Shown here: in pieces, positions 47,735 to 57,445 of the stretch | Layout of the letters: every line of letters begins with the position of its first letter | Position numbering within the stretch: position 1 is the stretch's first letter | Source: Oxyruncus cristatus | Lineage: Eukaryota; Chordata; Aves; Passeriformes; Cotingidae | Length of the DNA stretch: 64,000 bases | Assembly: GCA_013399855.1 (NCBI GenBank) | Contig: VXAY01007012.1 | Location: 2,533 to 66,532 of the forward strand | Reading direction: 5' to 3' | Made by a program: the position numbers and the translations under genes | Notes under the pieces: generated by a model | What the model was told of the DNA's origin: nothing | What the model saw: only the letters and a program-made list of their open reading frames with translations | The model's database searches: none

Positions 47735-47759
47735 ATAGGGATCATGGCATGATCCCTAT
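47735..47759. repeat. Perfect palindrome, 12-bp arms, 1-nt centre
   Basis: ATAGGGATCATG, centre G, CATGATCCCTAT. An additional CCATGATC follows at about 47761-47768, so the word GATCATGG/CCATGATC occurs three times within 35 bases. Confidence 0.95.
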
Positions 47760-48242
47760 GCCATGATCAGACCAGGCATGTCAAGGGCCCCTGCTCCTGA
47801 GTATTGTGTGTTTCCTTTTGCAAGTGAGAAGGCCTCTGACACCAAATATGACGGGATGAAGTTGGATAGCTAGAGCTGGAACCTCCCTCCCTCCCCTATG
47901 ACATCCTGCTGTTGAAAATTTGGCTTCAGGAAGGTGGCTCAAGTCCAGAGAGACAGATTTCTAAAGACGCTTAAGTGCCCAAGGCCCACTGGGGAGATGA
48001 CAAGACAAAATCCCAAACTTCTGGGCCTTGATTTCCAGAGCCTGACTAGAAACTCAGAAGATTCTGGTTCCCATTTAATTTGTAGAATTTGTACTCTATG
48101 AACTCACATGGGGGAGGAGACATTCACAGTAGTCACCAGTTCCCTAGATAGGTCAGGCCCTCTAAGGCAGTGAAGATGTTCTTAACCGCCTCAAGGGATT
48201 CTGGTGCAAATTAGTCACTCAGCCTAACCCACACACTCTCAG
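47760..48242. other. Unique non-coding stretch
   Basis: GC content is slightly higher than average. No gene, SINE or CR1 was recognised. Confidence 0.5.
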
Positions 48243-48312
48243 AAATATAGATTCATGGAGTCATTAATGTTGGAAAGACCTCCAAGATCATCAAGTCCAA
48301 CCTTCTTTTAGA
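48243..48312 (-). mobile_element. CR1 LINE 3' terminus, minimal
   Basis: About 70 bases: ATATAGATTCATGGAGTCAT, AATGTTGGAAAGACCTCCAA and GATCATCAAGTCCAACCTTC. A severely truncated insertion. Confidence 0.85.
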
Positions 48313-48524
48313 AGACATATGCAGTCTTATAAAATGGTGAATTTTATTAATCTAGTGGGTGACACTTTTATATTTCTTTACAACAGTGTTTTCCCCAAGC
48401 TCCGTGGAAGGGCACATTTACCCATGTGTTTGTGTTTCACTGAAGGGAACAAGGCATTCTTACCACCAGACTGCACCTGTCTCAAAATTTAACAGATGAT
48501 GCTTCAACACCACACCTTCATGAG
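48313..48524. other. Short unique spacer between CR1 fragments
   Basis: Nothing recognised. Confidence 0.5.
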
Positions 48525-48572
48525 GTGCTGGATGGAGCCCTGAGCAACCTGCTCTAGTGAAAGGTGTCCCTC
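48525..48572 (+). mobile_element. Short CR1 piece inverted against the next copy
   Basis: GTGCTGGATGGAGCCCTGAG, CAACCTGCTCTAGTGAAAGG and TGTCCCTCC come from the CR1 3' region in plus orientation. It ends abruptly where the minus-strand copy begins. The same CR1 segment is present in the minus-strand copy at 48627-48666, so the two form a hairpin. Confidence 0.88.
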
Positions 48573-48576
48573 CAAC

Positions 48577-49015
48577 GTGGAAGGAACCTTAAAGATCATC
48601 AATTTCCAACCGCCTGCTATGGGAAAGGACACCTTCCACTAGGCTATGTTGCTCAGAGCCCCATCCAACCTGGTCTTGAACTCTTCCAGGGATGAAACAC
48701 CCACAGCTTCTCTCAGTTCTAGTGTCTCTTCACCTTCACAGGGAAGAATTTTTTTCCTAATCTCTAACCTAAACCTGCCCTCTTGCAGTTTAAAGCCATT
48801 CCCCCTTGTCCTGTCACTACATGCCCTTGTAAAAAGTCTCTTTTTGTCTCTCTTGTCGGCTCCTTTCAGGGGTTGGATGGCTGCAGTTAGTCACCCTATT
48901 CTTCACCTTAACCTTATGTTTTCCAGGCTGGATAATCCCAATTCTCTTAGCCTTTCCTCACAGGAGAGGGACTCCATCCCTCTAATCAGCTTGTCTGGCC
49001 TTTTGCCACCTCAGT
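48577..49015 (-). mobile_element. CR1 LINE fragment without its extreme 3' terminus
   Basis: Minus-strand CR1: TGGAAGGAACCTTAAAGATC, CTTCCACTAGGCTATGTTGC, ACCTGGTCTTGAACTCTTCC, AGCCATTCCCCCTTGTCCTG, GGATAATCCCAATTCTCTTA and AGCTTGTCTGGCCTTTTGCC. The usual ATCATAGAATC terminus is missing exactly where the inverted piece abuts. The plus-strand open frame of 155 codons across it is an antisense artefact. Confidence 0.93.
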
Positions 49016-49890
49016 GCTGGGGGTTTAATCAAAAGTACTTGGTTATGATCCCTTGTCCTTCAAGACACGTGGCACCTCCAGGACAAATCAGCCCAACTAA
49101 AGTCACCATCTAGATAGCCAGCAAGGTGCCTCTCCCTCTCACTCCGTCTGTCACCTGTAGAGGCACAGGATAGCTAAGTTAGACTGAATATCCAAGTTTA
49201 AGATAGCTAAAATTAGATCAGGCAAATGTGGGTACGATTGTTTATTAATCTGTGCTACAGGAGGTTAAAAAACTCATTCCTGATAAACTTACATGATGGT
49301 TTCTTGTGATGGCAAATGGTTACATGGTTAAATAGTTCCCCACATCAGCTGGAATAGCACTGATACAAAGCCTTGCTCTTCCTGGAAACAGGCACATGCC
49401 TGAATTATATCACATAGCCTCTGTTTAATCCTGGTGTGTTATTCCAGTTATTGCTCTGTGAGCTTCCTCCTCAATATTTATTTTAAAACATAATTCAGTT
49501 ACAAATTCTCATTTTTTAGCATTAGTTGAATACAATAGGAGCATCTTGTCTAGCAAAGCGAAGGTGGCTGCAAATGAGAGCTCTGATCACGTTCTAGCAT
49601 GCCAAGTTGAGATTTTGGCTGGCACTAACAAGCGTTGCAACATTTATTAATTCATTACTTGGGAAATTGTCTCACCCAATTTCTTCAGGCAGCACCTCAC
49701 TCATTGCTACACGTTTGGAGAATAAGTTAAAGATGCCTCATGTTATTTCAATGTCTTAGTCACTGTTGTTTGGGTGTGGGCACTCCTTAACCTGGGCTTC
49801 AGAAATTGAAAATAAATGAGAGGTGGAGGTACAGAAACTATTCCCATCAAAACCAGGGGGAAATGAAGAAGCAGAAAGATGAACCCTCAA

Positions 49891-49924
<34 letters not shown>

Positions 49925-50281
49925 TTTAGAGGGTTTAAAAGAATCTATATTGGAGAAGTGATAGCCTGGGAGACCACTAGTAGTTATTGAAACATAAAGC
50001 TGTACAGTGCACATGGTATCTGAGGTACATCATATCACAAAATGTAATATGTCTCACCATTTTGGCATTCCTTTCAATGTATAAAAATGCCAACAGAAAG
50101 TATATCGGTGGTTACTAGGGCAGACTAGGCCTCCAAAGCAATGCAGAGAATTTCATTTTTCTGATGTTCATCTCTTGTGTCTACAGATCTGAGAACATCT
50201 AATTTGAGCAGCTACTTCTTTCTGAAAGACTGCAAGCATTTTAAATGGTTCATAGACTTGACTCACAAATGGCAATGTCTT
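49016..50281. other. Unique sequence, candidate conserved block, A26 run
   Basis: 49440-49740 is complex AT-rich unique DNA (for example TTAGCATTAGTTGAATACAA and CATTTATTAATTCATTACTT) and may be conserved non-coding sequence. An A26 homopolymer lies at about 49898-49923 with no recognisable SINE body upstream. Confidence 0.4.
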
Positions 50282-50526
50282 ATCTTAGGACAGATACACA
50301 GAAGAAATTCTTCCCTGTGAGGGGAGTGAGGGCATGGAATGGGTTACCCAGAGAAGCTGTGGATGCCCCATCCCAGGCAGTGTTCAAGGCCAGATTGGAT
50401 GGGTCATTCCAAAACCTGCTCCAGTGGAAGGTGTCCCTGCCCATGACATGGGGTTGGAACTGGATGGACTTCATTGTCCATTCCAGCCCGAAACATTCTT
50501 GGATTCTACTCTATGAGTCTATGAAC
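50282..50526 (+). mobile_element. CR1 LINE fragment, 3' end intact
   Basis: AAGAAATTCTTCCCTGTGAG, GGGTTACCCAGAGAAGCTGT, GTGTTCAAGGCCAGATTGGA, CTCCAGTGGAAGGTGTCCCT and ATTCTACTCTATGAGTCTAT. The open frame at 50245-50679 starts as CR1 ORF2 C-terminus (NGLPREAVDAPSQAVFKARL) and then reads on by chance through the 3' UTR and flank. Confidence 0.94.
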
Positions 50527-52189
50527 ACAAACCAGCAGGACCTTCCTGTTCTCTTTAAAAGCCAGACCGCCAATGCTGGCCCTGTAAACATTACTGAGGA
50601 CCATGAAAAAAATGACACATGGACAGATAAAAACAGGACCCACCAAAGCAGTTTCAAGTCATATCCAACTGTAAGTTGAAATCCTCCCTTGTCCCTACCC
50701 TTTTAGCCTTCAGGAGACAGATCCTTTAGTGTTATTACAGTTATGAGGCTTAGTGTAAAAATAACTAAGGAAAAAATTAATAGCCTGAGTTATAGAGAAT
50801 ATTGGACTCTTGTTCTCAGTTATACATTGTCTTCAATGTTTTATGAACCTTTATGGTTTTCTTGGTTCTGTTTTTGTTTTGTTTGTTTGTTTCTTTGTTT
50901 GTTTGCATTTTTTTGTGGTTTTGTTGTTTTTTGGGATTTTTTTAATTTGATTTCACAGTATCAATAAGATTTTGGGAATCTCCTAGCAAACTAAATTGAG
51001 TACGTGCAGAAATTATGTTCCAACAGTAAAAAGAACCTTAACAGGTAAAAACATGAGAATAATTAAAAAGGCCTCTTTTTTAGCCAAAAAATAGAGTATG
51101 TAAATTGCTAATATAGACTTAGTCTAGGCTAGTCCATATTAAAAATAAATTGAAAAAAAAATTCAGACATTGTTAATTTAGCATGAAGGCAAAAACATTG
51201 CTGAAAGATTACTGTAATGGAGTATAGTTAATTCCATTCAATTCTTTTTCATGGTTCTTAAGGATAGGTCAGAATAAATATTAAATCCACAGGAGATTTA
51301 TTGCTTCCTTGGAAAATCAATATGCCGTGAATCAACATTAACATGAACTTTGGACATTCTGTGTGTTTTCTTTCCTGGGAAATTTTTTTGTTAAGTCTGA
51401 CTGTGTCCACGGATATTTTTACCACGACTCATGAAAACCTGTATGCAGCACCATGCCAGCTAATTGGGATTAATATGTGGATTTAGCCAGGTTTGAGGCT
51501 GGAGGGATCTGAGAACATTCTTAAGGAAGGTGGAGAATCGAGAGCTAAGCCTTGAACGCAACTGAGCTTGGTTCAAACTGACTGGAAGTCACGGTCAACA
51601 TTGTGCAAGTAACTCAGACTTCACCAACATGTCAAACACAGCCAACATTTGTAATGGAGACTGCCCCACCTGCCCAGCCTTTGCTAATACGGCAGATAAT
51701 TATATGTCATCAATATTACCACCCTCCTTCTCTGGTATCTCCCTTTCCATCTACTCTTTCTGTCTGTTGCCATCACTGATTAAAATTTTGCTTAGTTGCT
51801 AGTGAAACGTAGGTTGGGTTTGTGTTCAACTCCCCAGCACTTCGTACGAGGTTGGCAAACACTGGTAACCTGTTTGGACCAAAAGTCAGGAGTTTGGGGC
51901 GGTATTTCGTCTAGTGCACTACCTGCCTGACTGGTGTACTACTAATATTAAGTTTGATTTTGGTTTTGTTTAGTTGTTCGGGTTTTTTTTCCTCTGAAAT
52001 ATCTAGTCTTATTTCAGAGGTCAGTTCAACACAAGGCTGATGTTATTCAGCTCCAGATTCAGACACCCAAATTTAGAGGTATAATTACGTGAACATAGAC
52101 TTGACTCAGTTTTGCCCACACACGTATTTAGTGCCGTTTGAGAAACCATGGCATATCTGAGAGATGTTTCTAGGCCTTGCATATTTTAC
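50527..52189. other. Unique non-coding stretch with T/G-rich tract and a hairpin
   Basis: 50868-50945 is T/G low-complexity DNA (GTTTGTTTGTTT units). 51991-52020 is an 11-bp-stem perfect inverted repeat. No gene was recognised. Confidence 0.5.
51991..52020. repeat. Perfect hairpin, 11-bp arms, 8-nt loop
   Basis: CCTCTGAAATA, loop TCTAGTCT, TATTTCAGAGG, directly preceded by eight T. Too short for a typical microRNA precursor. Confidence 0.95.
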
Positions 52190-52600
52190 CTGGGATTTAT
52201 AAGAGACACTCAGGCCCTCTCTGGTACCCTTCCAGGTACCCTTCCCTAAGATATCACAAATGCCAGTAAAAGCCCATGGTTAGGAAGCTGGACCACACAC
52301 CCCCTTACGTTTGGTCAGTTGAATCTCTCTCACATGGACAAAAATAGGAGTTTAAACACCAGTTGATACAGACACCAGAATGGAGACACCCAGCTTGGGT
52401 AACTGAGCCTGGAGTGAAGATATTCTTCACCTGAGCTTATTTCTGTTGCTTAAAAATGTTTTGAGACATGCAAGGGTATCCCACCTGACCTCAGTCAGGT
52501 AATGGCCTCCCAGAGATCCATTTAGGCATCTGCCATTCGTCTACCATCCACCTCGAGTACCCTAAGACATCTCAAATAGCAGTAGATACCTGTGTTTAGA
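52190..52600. repeat. Unclassified old repeat, two diverged copies
   Basis: The 39-base stretch starting CCTAAGATATCACAAATGCC at 52245 aligns without gaps, about 29 of 39 bases matching, to the stretch starting CCTAAGACATCTCAAATAGC at 52561, an offset of 316. Just before the first copy the word GGTACCCTTCC is itself duplicated (52223-52233 and 52235-52245). Family unknown to me. Confidence 0.45.
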
Positions 52601-54299
52601 CAACAGAAGTGTGTCCCTTGTATTTTCAACACTCAACTGCTGCACTGCAGCTTCCCTGTCCCTCTGCCTTCCCCACCTTTTCCACACAAGAGACCAGTCC
52701 ATACAACACCCATCCTTGTTTCTATAACACAAGGCTGGGCAGCTTTACAGATCCTAAGTAAGGCTCATGGAGCCCAAGGGCTTTTTGATGGTGCTGCAGG
52801 TGAGCACTCCGCAAATTGCCTCCTATGGGAAGAGGCTGGATCTTTGATTCTTGTTATCAGAGGTGATGCACTGCAGCCCGACAAGCCTGATGAGGTCCCT
52901 GAAATAATCTCACTGTTGTATCTTGTTATACAGAAATGAATCATGTTTAGGAACAGATTTACCTGCAGGTGGAGTGAATAAGGAGGAAAGGAGAACTGTG
53001 AGATATTTAGCTCTTCTAAATGACATCTCTTACTTGGCCACTAGAATATTGATAATACATGGTTCTAACCCAGTGCTGCACCAATTTTTTCAATCCCCTC
53101 AGACGGCTGCAGGGACCAGGATAAAGCTTCTTATGCAACAAATGCAAAGGATCTGGCAGGAGAGCTGGGGGTTCAACCTTGGCCATCTCTTTCCTACCTC
53201 AAACTCTCTCCTTTGTATATATTCTACTTTTTGACTGTGAACCACGCCAAAAGCATTCAAGGTTAACAAACTGATTATGAAACAGGTATCGGCTCAAATG
53301 GGAAATAATGAGGAACAGTTTCAGTAGAATGGAACTGGAAAATGCTTTGCCGAACTCTTTGGGGCGGGGTTTGCCTCTTACCACTGAAATGCAAAGTCAT
53401 ACAGCAATTGGCCATCAAGGTATGTCCACATGGCAAGTAATGGTAAACATAATATACACAATGAAGCTGATGTTGATGACAATATAATGATGATAATAGA
53501 AGATATTATTGGGTTAATTGAGAAGACTCACTGCCTGAAAGTACAGAGCATAACACTAAGGTATCATTTTTTTGTTTTTTAATACAATTCCACATTTTTA
53601 TAATTACTATTGGCTTTTTGGTTATCCATCAGCACATGGTGGGTGGAAATAACTTGGGGTGTGACTGATGGAGCTAGTTGTTCTTTTTTATTTATTGTTT
53701 TTCTTTTATTTTTTTTTCCTACTGAATTTCTTGATGTGCATGCTTTTCCATGCAGATGGCACCTTTGGCAACAGCCTGCCTGGCAGGATTTCAGGGCACC
53801 ATTAATCTATCAAAGCAATGCTAATGAAGTTGGACTCTTAACAGTTTACTCACCATCTGCTTCTAACCGTCATCCTTCTCTGTGCTGTCCCTAATGCTTC
53901 CCTCGTGGAGGATGGGAACTGTGAGCAGCACTGATTAATGCTCTTTGGTGGTGCAGCTACCGACTTCCTGTAACACTTTTGCTGAAAAACAGTGTTAAAA
54001 AGTCAAAGCCACAGCTCCTGAAAAACTTTTCAGAAGCCAAAGGTTAGGTTTTAGACCCTAAAAATGGCCTAATTTTGCCTGACCTTGTGGACACTTAGGT
54101 TTCCATCAGTTTATACCTTTTCCTCTAGATTAGGTGACATAAGAAAAGTTATTAAACTTAGACTAATAGAAAATATTATAGTGTGCCATTTACGTTTGAC
54201 ATTTCTGAGTTTACTGCAAGCCTGAAAAAAATGTTTGTGGCTTATTTGTCTAAAACACCTGCTTTTTTCCAGTATTATTACTTGATTTAAATAAAGACA
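52601..54299. other. Unique non-coding stretch
   Basis: A 115-codon plus-strand frame at 52592-52939 and a 103-codon frame at 52923-53234 have no recognisable domain. 53700-53900 is complex DNA with CATTAATCTATCAAAGCAAT, a possible conserved block. No repeat family was recognised. Confidence 0.4.
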
Positions 54300-54559
54300 T
54301 TGACTGTCCACAAACCTCACCTCACATTAGATATCCAGACCAAGAGTTACCACAGCCACCATTCTTCCAGTAAACTCCCTTACACTTCTGCAACAATCTC
54401 GTATTGCCGAGGTGTTCCACGCCTATTCTCATTCCACCATGGTCTGGATTTGCAAACTAGGTGGTTTCCCTGCCTATCTGGCCCACAGGACCTAAGCCAG
54501 AAACGTTCTCGGAGCACAGAGAAACCCATCCAAGAAAATGAGATTTATTGCTGACTTCT

Positions 54560-54700
54560 TTGTGTTCAAAAGTCTCATGGCTTCACCTGGAACAGGGTAG
54601 TCCCAGGTGCAAGTTTCTCTTGCTCCTGAGGGGATTTGAAACCACATCTCTATTTCTCTACCTCCCAGGAGAATACCCTAACCACCAAGAGATAGTCCAG
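54560..54700 (-). mobile_element. tRNA-derived SINE relic
   Basis: Read on the minus strand it starts with GGTGGTTAGGGTATTCTCCT, an RNA polymerase III A-box region. The B-box-like GGTTTCAAATCCCC (plus-strand 54630-54643) follows about 30-40 bases later, the spacing of a tRNA head. The body continues toward lower coordinates, perhaps to about 54300. It resembles an old sauropsid SINE with 'GTGGTTAGRGCACTCNCCTGG' heads. It is not a functional tRNA because the anticodon and acceptor stems are not intact. Confidence 0.6.
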
Positions 54701-55479
54701 GAGATTGTGGGTCTCACAATCATTTCCAGTAAATCTGTTCCACGTTAATTAAATATTCATTGTGCTTTTAGAAGAGATAATAACTCTAGACAGAGGCAGA
54801 ATGGGAAAACTTGGATTTCTAACCCCATATCTAACAGATACGCTCAGCATGATGCACTGGGTTTGTGAAACTAATTTTAGGAGATTCATGCCTTATTCCC
54901 TGAGTTTGCTTAGGGAGAACATAAACTCCCTTTGAAGCTACATACACCAGTCAGCAGCCAAAGTCAGACACTGCAGCAATGAGCAATGTACTGTTCTAGT
55001 CTTTCTGCATCTCTAGTGGCTAATACATCATTACCTGAATTATTTTCTTTTAATTAGAAAAAGGAAATAATAGCAACTCCCCAATGTCGTAATTGTAGAT
55101 ACACAGTGATTTATTAATAACAATTGCTGCATACATATGGGCTAGGCAACTTAGGACAGTGAGTAGAACCATTAATTATAGCTGCTGCAACATTTGTAAG
55201 ACTAGCCAACGACAGTGACATGCTCAGCACTGCAATTCATGTGATTATCAATAAAATAGTGAGGAAAAATAGTAGAATTCTGAGCCTAACTTATTGTCAC
55301 CACCAAAACAGAGCAAAGCAAGGGCTTGGGAATGGGGAGTAGAAGTGTTCGAGGCACCAGAAGATGCTTATAATGAAAAATAGATCAGGAAAGAAAGAAG
55401 ATAAACAAGCATGAGGGATGTGATAGAGATAATAAAATAAGTTGTTCCCAATTACACAGTTTCATATTACAAGAATAAT
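54701..55479. other. Unique sequence, candidate conserved block
   Basis: 55010-55270 is complex AT-rich DNA with TTTTAATTAGAAAAAG, TTTATTAATAACAATTG and CCATTAATTATAGCTG words typical of homeodomain-bound enhancers. This is a guess by composition only. No gene or repeat was recognised. Confidence 0.35.
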
Positions 55480-55650
55480 GAAGCATCCTATGGAACTGGA
55501 CGGCAAGACGTTCAGAGAGGATAAAAGGGAAGACATTTTTTCACAATAGATAATTGACCTGTGGAACTGATTGCCTCATGATAACTGCAAGTCCAAGAGC
55601 TTAGCAGGTTTTAAAAAGGATTAAACATGTATAGGGATAATTAGTTCATC
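55480..55650 (+). mobile_element. Very old CR1/L3-type LINE tail
   Basis: GGCAAGACGTTCAGAGAGGA, ATTTTTTCACAATAGATAAT, TGACCTGTGGAACTGATTGC, AAGAGCTTAGCAGGTTTTAA and AAAGGATTAAACATGTATAG track the C-terminal ORF2 end of the ancient amniote CR1/L3 clade, roughly 'FFT..INLWNSLP...AKSLAGFKK'. The avian-type 3' terminus is absent. Diverged and frameshifted, much older than the other CR1 copies. Confidence 0.65.
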
Positions 55651-56317
55651 CATTATTAAACAAGATAAGTTTTATTAGTCAGTAGTTATATTAAACAAGA
55701 TAAAGACCTTGTAGGAAACTTTAATTCTTAACCGGTGAGAAATTCCTGAATATCAACCTTCAATGGCATTTTCAAAAATAAGTATTTTTTCTATCCTGTT
55801 TTCCAGCGAAATTTGAATTTTAGTTCCAAAAATGCCAGCATGCTTCTGCCATCTCTTGTCTAATATAACTTGGCAATAATGTGATTTCATCTTGTCTTAA
55901 AGATGGATTAGCACTGACATGTCCTGGCTAATAATTAGTATCTGCACTGAAGTAACTCCTATAAGACGAAATGAAAATCAAGGTTTTTCTGCAGAAAAGT
56001 GAAAAGGAGAGTGTTTTCAACTAAGACTAATTTTGGTTTCTGGAAGACATTCTGCCCAAAGGAAATCACATCCTATATGCTTGTAGGGTAATGGGATGTC
56101 TTGCATTCTAGAGTGACAGTGCTCGTCTGAGGACTCCACCTATGTGCAATCAACCACCTTTCTTTCTCACTCATTGTGAAAATATTCCTCTTTCTTGGCC
56201 CAGGTTCCATCGTACACTTGGAATTTATGAGAAGCATCTGCGGGAAAGTGTTCCTCCTTGTCTTTCCAGACAACGAGAGGAAAGGGTTGCTACATCCAGA
56301 TGGTGGTTTGAAGAATC
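55651..56317. other. Unique non-coding stretch
   Basis: Nothing recognised. Confidence 0.5.
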
Positions 56318-56400
56318 AGAGGACCACTGAGACCCTTAGGTTAGAAGGGACTTTTGGAGATCATCAGGTCACAGCAGAGCTTACACTGAAGTTGGATCAG
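56318..56400 (-). mobile_element. CR1 LINE 3' terminus, degenerate
   Basis: GACCCTTAGGTTAGAAGGGA and CTTTTGGAGATCATCAGGTC match the CR1 3' UTR in minus orientation (TTAGGTTGGAAGGGACCT...AGATCATC). Only about 80 bases are recognisable and the terminal 8-mers are gone. Confidence 0.7.
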
Positions 56401-57329
56401 GCTTTGTAGGCTTTTTGTAACTTCTGACTGACTCCGTGGAAAAATGGACATCCTATACAAAGCTCTGTAGTGCCAATAGAAGGAATCCAGAGGAAGCCTA
56501 AATTAACAGCTCAGTGTAAATGGGGCAAATCAAGGCCATTGCGTTGAACTCCTCAGATTTGCTCCTTCTCTCCCTCGTATCATATTCTTTCCACACTTCT
56601 TGCTCACCCATACAAATATGTCATTTACCCCTAAACAGGCATTTTCTGGTAGTCAGAGAGAAAGTGCTCTCTTCTGAAATGTCTACCAGGTACCTTGCTC
56701 TATTCCCTGCTAATACTACAAATATATTTCAGCTCATTCCTAAAATACATCTTTTCCCTTGTACTTATTTTCTCTCTCCGTGTCACCCAGTTGATCACAT
56801 TTCCCTCCCTTTAGCTCACACAGTCTGTTGCTCATAGCTGGGGCATATTACTGAGATATGCAAAACAGGTTTGGAAACGACCTGCACCAAATGTATTCCT
56901 TGCAAGAAGTAAGCTAGTACTGAGGAACAACATTTTAATTGGTGCTTATCCCACTAAAGTAACATTTTTTCCACAGTTTTTCACCTAGGTAATAGATTTC
57001 TGTGTTAAAGTGGTGAAATCGGTACTCTGCTTGAATCTAACACAGGTATCTCAACACTAAACTTGCAACTAAAGTGTAGACATACCTTATACACATCTCT
57101 TGATGGCAATCTTGTCAACCATTAGTGTAAAAGAAACCAGAATCCAGTTCCAAGAATGCGTGAGATTGACATCAAATTATTTCCTTCATTTGGCTTTTGA
57201 TTATTGCGCCCTCAGGGGTATTCAGGTACAGGCACATCATGAAGCTTCATTTCATTTGTCCTGTATTAATAATTTTTTTTATGGTAGTCAAGTATGCAAT
57301 GGATTATTGGAGCACTGCATGTTTTTGAG
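56401..57329. other. Unclassified sequence, possible old repeat end
   Basis: 56960-57095 contains GTGTTAAAGTGGTGAAATCG and AACTAAAGTGTAGACATACC. The second word resembles a frequent end of old sauropsid DNA transposons; weak evidence. No gene seen. Confidence 0.3.
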
Positions 57330-57445
57330 TGTATTTATCTTCACATCACTCCTATGAGGAAATCAAGTACACTCATTCCCGTTTCACAGATTAGGAACTG
57401 AAGCACAGAAAGGAAAAAAACAACTTGCTGAAGGATCATGTCCAT
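57330..57445 (-). mobile_element. MIR-like CORE-SINE relic
   Basis: TCACATCACTCCTATGAGGA, CATTCCCGTTTCACAGATTA, GGAACTGAAGCACAGAAAGG and ACAACTTGCTGAAGGATCAT follow the minus-strand MIR order (CCTATGAGGTA, CCCATTTTACAGATGA, GGAAACTGAGGCACAGAGAGG, ACTTGCCCAAGGTCA). One of the clearer MIR-like copies in the window. Confidence 0.7.

Noticed and set aside
48646..49113. 155-codon plus-strand frame
   Set aside because: Antisense read of the minus-strand CR1 fragment.
54560..54700. Functional tRNA gene
   Set aside because: A- and B-box-like words are present, but no intact cloverleaf stems or anticodon loop were found; better explained as a SINE relic.
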